A DNA stretch of 64,000 bases, taken from positions 1-64,000 of the forward strand of contig JAKSYS010000292.1 in NCBI GenBank assembly GCA_022925895.1, in the 5' to 3' direction. The DNA is from Fragilaria crotonensis (lineage: Eukaryota; Bacillariophyta; Fragilariophyceae; Fragilariales; Fragilariaceae). The notes under the pieces were generated by a model. The model was not told the origin of the DNA. It saw nothing but the letters and a program-made list of their open reading frames with translations, and made no database searches. The position numbers and the translations under genes were made by a program. Of the stretch, positions 32,513 to 42,058 are shown in pieces (within the stretch, counting starts at the first letter, position 1; every line of letters begins with the position of its first letter).

Positions 32513-33150
32513 ATGACATGTCTCGCGTCAGGTACAAGTATGTCGACAAATCCAAATCATCAGCAAATGACGACTCCGGCGCCTTTTTCAACACGCCACA
32601 TCGGCAGTAGCTGCTGATGAATCATATAGTAAAAGCAAAGCAGAGGAGGCCGTAGAATTATTGTCATTACGAGGTTGTACTGTACAGTACAGTGTAGATT
32701 GTTCTGTCTTACCGGCACTAGCTAGTAGTATTAGTATGTACTCGACTATGTACTGTAGTCTGCAAGAACTCTGTCAGCCAATCAGCAACCTTCATTTTTA
32801 TGTGTCGCGAGGGAACATGGAATTTCAGTGCACTGTGGTCCATTTCGGTCGGCCAACCGAAGTTAACTTTATTTCGGTTTCGAATAGGTTATGATTACAG
32901 AGACAACCAAAATGGCAAAGCTTCATAACCCGTTAGGGACAAAAGGGGGCCCATGGTAAGGCCAATCCTTATCTTGAGACAAAAAACCATTACCAAAATG
33001 AGATTTAATAGAAACGTAATAAAATCGCACGTCATTTTGGTTCTCGCGATTTTGTTACCCTTACCGTAAACTGTAACGAAAACAGCATTCGAAGTAGTCA
33101 AGACGGAATCTTGGTTTGCTGCTTCGCACACATCAAACATATGTGACTGC

Positions 33151-34803
33151 ATGACTGCAATCGCAGACACTTATCCACGTGATACCAGCATCATCTCACA
33201 TCTGAGCACAGCGCGCGCCATCATCTCCAACTTGCTACCTTCAACTACTATGGTTGGCAAGAAGAACACATTCACCTGCGGCACAGCTCAACTCCAGAAG
33301 GAGTTGCAAGGCTTTGCTGCCTTCGTAGCATACCAGGATGTTGTCAATCGCGCTGACTCCATCACAAAGGAATCGCAGCAGGATTGGATGGGTGACGCAT
33401 ATTTTGGTGACCCAACCGATTCTGATTCAATCGGTTTTGCTGAACAGGTTGTCAAAGGTATTGGGATCTTTGGCGGTCTATACACCGCAGTTGACTGTTC
33501 TGTCGAAGTCTGCGGTGATGCAGATGATGATGGTTCAATCTCATCAATCGGCGGTGGTTCTACGAGTACTGGTTCTACTGGCACCAGCACTGTCTGCACA
33601 TTGAAGCCCTACTTGCACTGCCTCGGTGCACATACCAGGATTGTAAGGGGCTCTCCGTTTGGGATAAATAAGGAGCTCATGCACAGGAAAGGTTTGAATG
33701 GCGACACCATCAAGAGCCGAGAGCCAGTGGCTTACAGAACCCTTTACAAACGAGCGATGGAGATGCTCAAGAATTGTAAAAAGGCATTGTCTGTTGTGAT
33801 GGCACCAAATAGTCCGTACAAGAACTATATTGGTACGGGAAATCTTCCATCGGGTATGGCCTTTGAGGACTACCTGAAGTTTGTAAGGAAAGGTATGTTC
33901 AAGATGCTTGTTGAAGATGTTGCCGTGGTGGTGCCGATTGATTCCAATACAACCACCACTCCAAGTGACACGCATGCTTTGTCTCCCGCAAGCAGTTACA
34001 ATGCGCCTCCTTCAAGCGTCAACGCAATGACAACAAGTGAAGGAAGTGTCCTTGATGATGACAGCGTCACACACGTCCCGCCATCGGCATTCATCCTGGG
34101 CAGTTGGTACTTCTCTGGGTATTTCGTATTTGCTTTGTTGGGACCAATTGTTCCTCCAAACATGACATCTTATCGCGCAGAGCTCTTGATGACTTCCTGT
34201 GAGCCACTTGTCGGAAACGGACCTAACGGCAAGAAAACAATTGCGGGTGCGGGACGAGCGGCAGCTCGTCGTAAATCATCGGCAACAACTGCTGGTCTTG
34301 TAAAAGTAGAAAGCGACGGGAGCGCATTGGCAGCTCAGCACCATGCGCAGATCGCAAGTATTGCTCAGGTTAGGCTTATGAATGAGGGGCGAATGACGTC
34401 GAAAACAAACGATCGAATTATTGAGAAGCATACCAGGAAGGTTGCCTCTGTGCAGACGTTGATTTCAGAGACGAAAGACTTGTTGCGCATACTGGATAGT
34501 ACCGATGAAAGGAGGGCAGCCTTGGTTGAGAAGGTATTTGCTCTCAATGAAGAGTTGCATAGATGTATTGAGAAACGCGAAGATGTTGAGGATTCGATCA
34601 TAAACAAGGAATTGAATTTGATTGTTGAGTCGACGTCGGTTACGGCATTTATTGATGCTACAATCGCAAGCGCCATTACACCAGATGCTGGTGCCTATGC
34701 CATGACACCACAGTCTACAAACAAGAGGAGGCGTATGTGCGATCGCACTTCTAGTGGGAGTAACGACGGACATCTGAAAGATGATAGCATCTACAAAATG
34801 TAA
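33151..34803 (+). CDS. Harbinger accessory protein (second ORF)
   Basis: An intact frame of 550 codons inside the autonomous element. An alternative start is Met34 at 33250 (MVGKKNTFTCGTAQ). It has a Ser/Gly/Thr-rich linker (SISSIGGGSTSTGSTGTST), a region MFKMLVEDVAVVVP, a small basic patch (GAGRAAARRKSSA) and a C-terminal coiled coil (about 435-490, RKVASVQTLISETKDLLRIL). Harbinger transposons usually carry a Myb/SANT-like partner that brings transposase to DNA and into the nucleus; position and convergence suggest this role. I do not see a clear Myb triple-Trp pattern, so the role is inference. Confidence 0.7.
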   Translation: MTAIADTYPRDTSIISHLSTARAIISNLLPSTTMVGKKNTFTCGTAQLQKELQGFAAFVAYQDVVNRADSITKESQQDWMGDAYFGDPTDSDSIGFAEQVVKGIGIFGGLYTAVDCSVEVCGDADDDGSISSIGGGSTSTGSTGTSTVCTLKPYLHCLGAHTRIVRGSPFGINKELMHRKGLNGDTIKSREPVAYRTLYKRAMEMLKNCKKALSVVMAPNSPYKNYIGTGNLPSGMAFEDYLKFVRKGMFKMLVEDVAVVVPIDSNTTTTPSDTHALSPASSYNAPPSSVNAMTTSEGSVLDDDSVTHVPPSAFILGSWYFSGYFVFALLGPIVPPNMTSYRAELLMTSCEPLVGNGPNGKKTIAGAGRAAARRKSSATTAGLVKVESDGSALAAQHHAQIASIAQVRLMNEGRMTSKTNDRIIEKHTRKVASVQTLISETKDLLRILDSTDERRAALVEKVFALNEELHRCIEKREDVEDSIINKELNLIVESTSVTAFIDATIASAITPDAGAYAMTPQSTNKRRRMCDRTSSGSNDGHLKDDSIYKM

Positions 34804-34961
34804 TCCGACTGCTGTGGCTGCAATCAGACCTTGCTGTGACATGGGCGAGCAAGAAGTGGTGAGTCTAGTAATATCGTACTATCTCTCGACTAACAATAGA
34901 ACAAATCATATACATGCATTGTTGAATAAGCAATTATACTGCTACTAGTAGTAAACCATCA

Positions 34962-36649
34962 TCAAATGTTCATAGGAGGCGGCAGTACCCTGTTTCCAAA
35001 GCGTCGAGGCCAGATTACTTCATTTCGTTCGTATGCAATGTTGAAATGTGTTACAAGCTTAGATCGAAACGCCGAGAGTGACATTGAGCGAACCACTTTG
35101 ATACTGTCGTTTGCCCTACCATCAACAATATTCGCTGTTGGTGTCCTCGAATTGTAAGTGTTAGAAGTAGGCATTTCTTCGGCTGGTGCGTTTCCAGACA
35201 CAGCAGCTGCCGCAGTTTCTCCAAACATGCGAGTCGAGTCAGGATTGTGAAGACGAAGTATGGCATCAGGTAATTCATCCTGTTGTTGTTCGCGACCGTC
35301 ATTGCCACTTTTCCTGTCATCATTGTCAGCTTCCCAGAAACTTTGTACACCGTTCTCCCAATTGTCATCGAGACCGTCAACTTCCAACAACCAATTGTGA
35401 AGAGCACAGCACGTGAGGAAGACTTTGTCCGGTGTAGATGTGCCATGTACTCGGACACCAGACTTTAGAATACGCCACCGACCCTTAAGTATCCCAAACG
35501 TACACTCCACGTCTTTCCGAAGCGACTCAAGCCATGCAGAGAATCTGATCTCTGCCCTGCTTGTACTTCTTTTGATCGGAGGAACGGTTATAGACCAATT
35601 GTGGTACCCATTGTCAACAATCAGCCAAGCACCTCGGTATTTTTGTTTAGTGACGTTTCCATCCAAAGTGCGGTCATAGAGGTCAAAGTACACATCATCT
35701 AAGATCTCACCTGCATGCAATTGATGCATGAATGGGTCAAAGAGCGCCAGCGTTTTGTCATTCCATCGTGCCGGATGTCCATTTGTTGTGGACAAAATTC
35801 GACCACGATGATTTACTGTGATATTGTACGTGCGAGCTGTATGGCACATCTTGAACCCAAGATGTGCCTGCCGGTGTCTATGGTGAACCCTTTCCAAAGG
35901 GACATGGGTAGCATCAGTCGACCCCACAGCTCCTGGGAGACCGGCCATTCCGTACTTGGCCATATGTCCCTGTGCTTCACTTGACATTGTTGGTGAGCGT
36001 ACGTATTTGTCGTACAACACAGTACTGCCATATTCCAAGAAAGCGTGAAGGAAGTTTCTGCAAACTTCAGAACTCATGCCAGTGTTCTCTGACAAGTCAT
36101 CCAATGTCCAGGCGCGGCCCAAGTATCGTAACGTTGTCAACAGCAAAAGAGAAATTGGATTGGCTTTCCTACCCATGGCATCCCGAACCCCATCGTGCCA
36201 ACGCGAGAATTCTTCGGCAATTTCAAGATTACTATTGTTGAGCTCAACAAAGCACGGTGCGGAAGTCGAAATCTCCGACGAAATGAATCGCAAAAGCGAG
36301 TGTCGTGAATGCGGGGATTCTTCACATAGTTTGTGTACCACAAGGACTTCCTTGGCAGCACCCGAAATCCTTTATCACAAAGAAAGGCGGTCCCCCTATT
36401 ATACACCCTTTTTTTCTTTTCCAAACGATGATTGTTATGAGGATGATGGGATTCTTGATCAACATGAGTGTCGTACGAAATAGGTAGCAAGAGCAATAAT
36501 GCAACCGCGTCATACAGCTCATCATCATCATGATCGTCATCCGAACCACTCATCCAAAGGACTCCAGCACCGCCATTTTCCAACTCACCACCTGCTACAG
36601 TTCTGTTGCCTGGAGAGCAAGGATGAGGATGTGGGTATAGTGAATCCAT
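34962..36649 (-). CDS. PIF/Harbinger transposase (DDE_Tnp_4)
   Basis: The main frame (36341-34962) has the catalytic triad: Asp143 in GSTDATHVP, Asp243 in LIVDNGYHNW and Glu279 in ECTFGILKGRWRIL, numbered from the Met at 36341. Upstream is the helical N-terminal part, NPISLLLLTTLRYLGRAWTL. The protein probably starts earlier, at the Met at 36649. That stretch includes an acidic run and KNPRIHDTRFCDSFRRRFRLP, a usual lead-in for this family, and it shifts frame near 36260. The enzyme cuts the element ends and joins them at TWA targets. One small indel therefore separates the copy from being fully open. Confidence 0.8.
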
Positions 36650-37123
36650 GGTGGCAAAGGAGGCAACACAAACAACATTGTTTTGTGCTGTATCATACTA
36701 TCGGTACTACCAGGTACTGCACATAGTAAGTGTGACTGCGTGAACTCTGGAACTGAGTTGTACTCTGCCAATCACCGACCTTCATTTTTATCTGGATATA
36801 GGGAACTTGGAATTGCATGTCACTCTGGTCCATTTCGGTCGGCCAACCGAAATTATCTTAATTTCGGTTGCGAATAGGTTATGATTACAGGGACAACCAG
36901 CCAAAATGGCAAAAGCTTCGTAATCCGTTAGGGACAAAAGGGGGCCCATGGTAAGGGATGGTTTTTGTGACAACCAAAACCAAAATGACCCAAGACTCGT
37001 TTTGGTTTTGGTTTTGGTGGCAAGATAAGGATTGGCCTAAGGGTTGATTTTGGAGACAACCAAAACCAAAATGACCCAAGACTCGTTTTGGTTTTGGTTT
37101 TGGTGGCAAGATAAGGATTGGCC

Positions 37124-38070
37124 TTAGGCACCGAATTAGAATGTGACTCCCTATTTTAGGCAATGGTCTGCCATCAACATATATATTTATTACGTTGATA
37201 GGTCGAGTGGTATGTTACGTAGGAGATTAAACAGAAAAAAGTCCTTAATTTATGCCAAAATCAAGCTCCGATAAGGCACGAGGGCAAATGCTTATTCTAC
37301 CGGTAGGCGCCGTGTCAGCCTAAATTCAGGAAGAGCATGAGGCGGGAACGATCCTTATATTATCATGCCTGCTCATCACTCATCAGAGACTCGGAGCTCG
37401 GAGCAGCGAGCCATCGATTAGGAATCATTATTAGGTTTCCATCTGCAATGGTTGAATCCGTCAATTGGCAAACACGTGAAAGTGCACTCTGAAAGCAGCT
37501 TCCATGACAAATTCATTACATCAAGATCTTGCATCATATCCTCCCAACCCACAGTCAGCAGAATTGTAAGGACAAAGGGAAGTGCATGTGGCCTTGTTGC
37601 CCATTGACACATGAAGATTGGAATCATACTATTTGAGGTGTCCATCAATGGAAGAATGCAATTGATGGCATCATGAATTGCTCACAACACTGTTGGATGC
37701 ATGCACCACACACCAAACATGCGAGCCATTGAAGATGTTGCTACTTGATGCGGTCCATCAGTGGCTGCACGAAGGACAAGTGCATCATGATAATCGCATT
37801 GTGCCCAGTATGCATTGCACCTGGTACTCGGAGCTCGGAGGCTCCCTAGTAGCAGTACGAGTACTCCATTGTACATAAACTGGACTTCTGCACGGAAAAC
37901 TGAGTACTACAGTGTACAGTAATTAACGCGTACTATGCATACTACGGAGTACATAGTACATAGTATATAGTATGCTCCCACGCTCCCACCCTCTGTCATC
38001 GATTTTGTATACCTTGTGCAAGTCGAAGCACAACAATAGCCAACTTGCATCACCTTAGTTTTGGCCTGGC
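37124..38070. other. Intergenic, partly CpG-poor relic
   Basis: No gene. 37430-37800 is TG/CA-rich with very few CG, like the block at 17.3-18.5 kb. 37815-37980 is GTAC-rich. Confidence 0.4.
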
Positions 38071-38071
38071 A

Positions 38072-39277
38072 CTACGGTACCTTTTTCGCAACTGAAGCCA
38101 CCATTGGACCTTCCTTCGCAAATGTACGTGCCGCCTGGTGCAACAGAGCTGGACGTGCGTACCGAAGACTATGCACGAGATAGAGTCCACTCGTAAAGAC
38201 AACCACGCTTCCGAGCTGATGAACGGCCGCAAGCGAAATAGGAACATAGTTGAGGAGGGTGGTGATGCCCAATACAACTTGTGCCGTGGTAGCAAGTCCC
38301 ACGGCGGTAAGACCTCGACGAGCTTGAGGCGTCATGAGGTGCGGTCGGGCAAAGCCAACCATTGCGAGTGCAGCTACGCCTGTAACCTGACCAAGAAGAC
38401 GGTGATTGAACTGAACAGTCGCAGAGTCCTCAACAGCTCGCTTTGAGAAAGGCTTGTCTCCGTTGAAAACTTCCGCCGGGATCCAATCATCTCCCATCTT
38501 GGGCCAAGTATTGTACGTACGCCCCGCGTCGTTCCCGGCTACGAGAGCACCAGAAACGATAGTAACAGCTGTAAGGCTCGTCACCGCCGCAGCTGCCATC
38601 CGCACCCGGGAGGCATGGCGTAGCGCCTCTCTGGAGGTGGCATTAACGTATTTAATCATGTCGTTGCTATGCGTCATTCCGAGGACATCCCAACCAGTCC
38701 AAAGCAAGACTGCGTAGGTTGCAAAGGCCATGCTAAGGTGCGAAGCCAATCGAATTGGTTTGACGCGAATCTGATTGGGATCTCCCCGACGATCATCTGT
38801 GAGACCACTCTTGACCATCCACCATCCTACCAAGCCTTGGGTACCACCCATAAGACCCAATCCCATCATGCATTTGATAGCCTTTAGGATCTTTCCTTTC
38901 ACCGAAAAGTACATCCATGGCACCACGAAAACTAAACCAACCACACGCCCAAGCATACGATGTCCGTATTCCCAGGCGTAAATGTACTGAAACTCATCCA
39001 ATGTCATACTCTGCCGTTGTTGCCATTCAGGATATTGCTTGTAACGATCGAATTCTGCGAGCCATGCTTCTTCGTTCATTGGCGGGAGCGATCCGGTGAC
39101 ACTCCAATCAGTCATACTCAAGCCACTCGAGGTCAGTCTTGTCAAGCCTCCCACATGAATCATGCCCACCACCATGCCACCAGTACCTAGAAGCCATTTT
39201 CCGACTGTCGCGTACTGATTAGCAGAGGCGTTGGTGATGATAGGAAAGCCCTTCTGAAGAACGGACGCCATTCTCAA
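38072..39277 (-). CDS. COX15: Heme A synthase COX15
   Basis: A 401-residue mitochondrial inner-membrane enzyme that oxidises the C8 methyl of heme O to make heme A for cytochrome c oxidase. Diagnostic sequence: GGLTRLTSSGLSMTDWSVTG and EYGHRMLGR. The four heme-binding histidines are seen as His106 (EYGHRM), His180 (LASHLSMAF), His292 (FNHRLLG) and His353 (AAVHQLGS). Eight hydrophobic segments are visible. The start may be the Met at 39271 (MASVLQKGF) rather than 39277; both give a short basic N-terminus fit for mitochondrial import. Single intact exon of normal family length. Confidence 0.95.
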   Translation of the reverse strand: MRMASVLQKGFPIITNASANQYATVGKWLLGTGGMVVGMIHVGGLTRLTSSGLSMTDWSVTGSLPPMNEEAWLAEFDRYKQYPEWQQRQSMTLDEFQYIYAWEYGHRMLGRVVGLVFVVPWMYFSVKGKILKAIKCMMGLGLMGGTQGLVGWWMVKSGLTDDRRGDPNQIRVKPIRLASHLSMAFATYAVLLWTGWDVLGMTHSNDMIKYVNATSREALRHASRVRMAAAAVTSLTAVTIVSGALVAGNDAGRTYNTWPKMGDDWIPAEVFNGDKPFSKRAVEDSATVQFNHRLLGQVTGVAALAMVGFARPHLMTPQARRGLTAVGLATTAQVVLGITTLLNYVPISLAAVHQLGSVVVFTSGLYLVHSLRYARPALLHQAARTFAKEGPMVASVAKKVP

Positions 39278-39299
39278 TCACAGAAACGTTTCAGCAATC

Positions 39300-39905
39300 A
39301 AATCAATTTTGCAATCTCAGCAGAGTATTTCAGCGCCAAATTCTGAACCTATATAGAGGTTTGCATCAAAGTGCACTTTGGTGCATCACTTCTGAATTAT
39401 TGTGATAATGAAGAGGTTTGCTTGCTGTACAGCTGATGTTGCGATCCTTCGGGCATCTGAGATCTGAGCTGTCGCCGAGTTGCTTCTCTTTAAAGAACAA
39501 GACGGGGAACACTGGAGTACTGTCGTACTGGACTACTCCGAACTGCGAGTATGAATACCGGAGTACTACAATGTACTACATTTTACAGAATACAAGTACT
39601 TGCATTACGTGGTACTGTAGTACTTGGTACTCGGAGTACAAAACTATGAATAAAAAACCTCGATCGATGCTTTTTTCACTACAGTGGTAGCTACAGTAAC
39701 ACTTTGTGGGAGGTGGGAGGATTAGTAGAGAGTTCTGGTTCTGGAGTACAGTAATCCCTTTTCCTGCTACTACATGATATACTCCGAGTTTAGCCCATGA
39801 ACCATGAACAATGACATGGGTGTAGGTTGTGGGTTGTAGCTATTAAATCATGGTTATTGACGGTAAATTGAAATCAAATCCGTTATTCCAAGTATTCGGA
39901 GCACC
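39300..39905. other. Intergenic, GTAC-rich
   Basis: No gene. GTACT words are dense at 39510-39640. It separates the start of COX15 from the end of the desaturase gene. Confidence 0.4.
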
Positions 39906-39907
39906 CG

Positions 39908-41339
39908 TTACTCGCGCACAACTTGTGCTTCATCAATGAAGAACCAGTTGTCGTTGAATTGTCTGATGATTTCCTGTGTGAAATCTCTTGTTTCCACCCG
40001 TTTGTACAAGTGACTCTGTCCGGCCTCCACTAGTCCAGCCTGCAGGGCCTTAGTCGCCGCCTCTAATCTATAGTGTGGTCTGTAAAGCAAAACTGCAGAG
40101 TCAGTTTCATCATAATCATGGAACGCAACACATATGCGATCTCATAATTCCAACTCACACTTTGGTGAAGAACAAGTGATGAACGACATGTCCGTCCATC
40201 ATGTGGTGGCTCATTCGGTTGATCCAAGTTCCATAGTCACGATCTACAGTTTCGAAAGCACCCTTGGTGAAAGCCCATGTATCGTCAGTATACAGCTTGC
40301 CGTCATCGCTGTGATGCTGAAGGTAAGTGACCATGAAGAGCCAGAAACTACACACCAACCATGGGGCTAGGCACACGACTGCGAAGTCCGCGGTGCCCAT
40401 ATTCATCCAAAGGGATCCCGCGGTTGCCATGGAAACGGCAACTGAGATAGCGCCTCGTAGTTTCTCCTTCATTGGTTCGCCGTCCCACAGCTTTCCGTAG
40501 AAAAAAACGCGCCCGCCATCGGGAATACCGAAAAGCAAGTATACAAGGTACAAAAATGGAAGCTGCAAGTTTCGTGTCGCGCAAGCAATTTTGAATACAG
40601 TTGGCAATGCATCGCGTTCCTCCCGAACAAACCATTGATGACTGTAGTCCTTGGAGATGTGATTGTGATTCAAATGATGACGAAGATGCGACTTGGCCCA
40701 TGGCTGAAAGGGTGTAAGGCAAACCATGGAATGGGAAACCTCTCCGACCACATTATTTATCCATTTGTTGTTCGAAATAGTCCCATGTCCAGCATCGTGG
40801 CCAATACACCACATGCACCACATCGTGAAACCGGCCTAGAGTACCAAAACAAATTATCTCAGAAAACACGCTCGACATCGTCGAGACTCAATGATTCGAT
40901 GTCTCACACTTACCAGAACCTGCAAGGGCGCCACTGTGAGAGCTTGCATCCGCAGGAATCGAATGATAAAATCAGACGTAACTACGGCGTTCAGAAAGCC
41001 AAGCGTTGCTCCCACGGCAACGAGATCCACGCCAAAGTAGAAAAGGCCGGTCTTGGTATCAATTTCAAACGACTCTCTTGGGAGCATCCTAAGTATGGTT
41101 CCCAAAGGAAGGTCATTCTCTGTTGTCGGTTGCTTGGAAACTGATTCACGTGGTACCGTAGTTGGCAAGTCAGCAATGCTGGATTGAAACACTGGCTGAG
41201 CACTGGATAGAACACTCTTTGAAGAAGATACTGCGGCGAGGCGAGGCGTCTGAAAGGAGTTAGCCACCTGGATTTGAGACAGAAGAAGAAGGGCTAGAGC
41301 TGTTGAAAGTAAGCGCAATGACGTTTTCATTTTCTTCAT
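39908..41339 (-). CDS. Plastid-targeted fatty acid desaturase
   Basis: Three exons, 41339-40914, 40835-40159 and 40079-39908, with GT-AG introns of 78 and 79 bases, join to 424 residues in frame. The N-terminus is a signal peptide ending ANS|FQTPRL, the Phe-at-+1 site of diatom plastid preproteins. The three histidine boxes of membrane desaturases are GHDAGHG, HLRHHLNHNH and HVVHH, which hold the di-iron centre. The C-terminal part reads FFTKVPHYRLEAATKAL across the second intron. It adds a double bond to acyl chains of plastid lipids. Family resemblance is to FAD2/FAD6/omega-3 types; regiospecificity cannot be read here. No frame problems. Confidence 0.85.
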
Positions 41340-41667
41340 TCGGCCAACTGGGCAAGATGATACGTGCATGCGGAAAATAGAAGATGTGAGGAGGAAGAAA
41401 ACATTGCAGAACTTGATTCTTGGACACGTCAGGTTTGGACAGTATGGCAGACCGATCCAAACTTACATCATCGTTTTGTGGTCGGTAACATGTGACGTGC
41501 CAATTGTCTTGATATGTCATACAGTCAGACATAATGCGACATGCGTGGACGCATGTTGTTTTATCCAATCAGAATCTGCAGCTTAGGACTCCCGGTATTT
41601 TCTCTTTTGTCCAAGAAACCCTGGGGCACCTCCGAATGGAAAAGGAGGACAGAGACACTGGAGAGTG
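41340..41667. other. Desaturase 5' flank
   Basis: About 330 bases between the desaturase start and the LTR element. No gene seen; the flank ends in the GAGCC that is duplicated on the other side of the element. Confidence 0.4.
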
Positions 41668-41672
41668 GAGCC

Positions 41673-42058
41673 TGCCCTACGCGCGAAGTAATCAGTTTTA
41701 TTTTGGAGGCTAATTTGTACAGCTAGTTTTAAAGGATTAATAGTTGCACCTTATTAAAAGTTATGAGACTAGTTTTTAAAACAAGAGAGCAGTCCCATCC
41801 TTGGTGGGATTGGACTGTTCTCTTTCATTCATCTAGGAGACTCAGTGAGTCTCCAAGAGATGTCAGACAGTTCTCATTCTACTGTTGTACGGTTGTACTG
41901 TTGTACAGGATCAGTGTTCTATTGTTGCACTGTACTATGGTATTACTAGTCTACCGGTATATCCAAGTACTATACATGGCCATTGTATTGTAGTACTGGA
42001 TACTAGTAATATAGTATACTGTATCGCACTACGCTAAGGGCACGTGCGGTGTACTGCA
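41673..42058 (-). repeat. LTR (3' LTR of the Ty3/gypsy element)
   Basis: 386 bases, almost identical to 46518-46901. It contains two hairpin-forming palindromes (GAGAGCAGTCCCATCC against GGGATTGGACTGTTCTC, and GGAGACTCAGTGAGTCTCC) and a GTAC-rich half that resembles host spacers. Confidence 0.9.

Larger units (their letters stand above)
32960..37037. mobile_element. Autonomous PIF/Harbinger transposon
   Basis: This inner element of about 4.1 kb begins GGCCAATCCTTATCTTG and ends in the inverted copy at 37037. It is flanked by TAA (32957-32959 and 37038-37040). It carries two convergent genes, an accessory protein on the plus strand (33151-34803) and a DDE transposase on the minus strand (36649-34962), the standard two-gene plan of Harbingers. 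Its right arm (36767-37037) matches the right arm of the element it sits in, including the empty TAA site at 36952-36954. Both ends and most of the coding sequence are preserved. Confidence 0.8.
32329..37123. mobile_element. Non-autonomous Harbinger (MITE-like) copy, split by an autonomous relative
   Basis: The outer element has terminal inverted repeats starting GGCCAATCCTTATCTTG at 32329 and ending CAAGATAAGGATTGGCC at 37123. TTA flanks both sides (32326-32328 and 37124-37126), the usual PIF/Harbinger target duplication. Taking out the inner element and one TAA leaves about 714 bases with no transposase, a typical internal-deletion derivative. Its two halves are 32329-32956 and 37041-37123. 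Confidence 0.8.
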
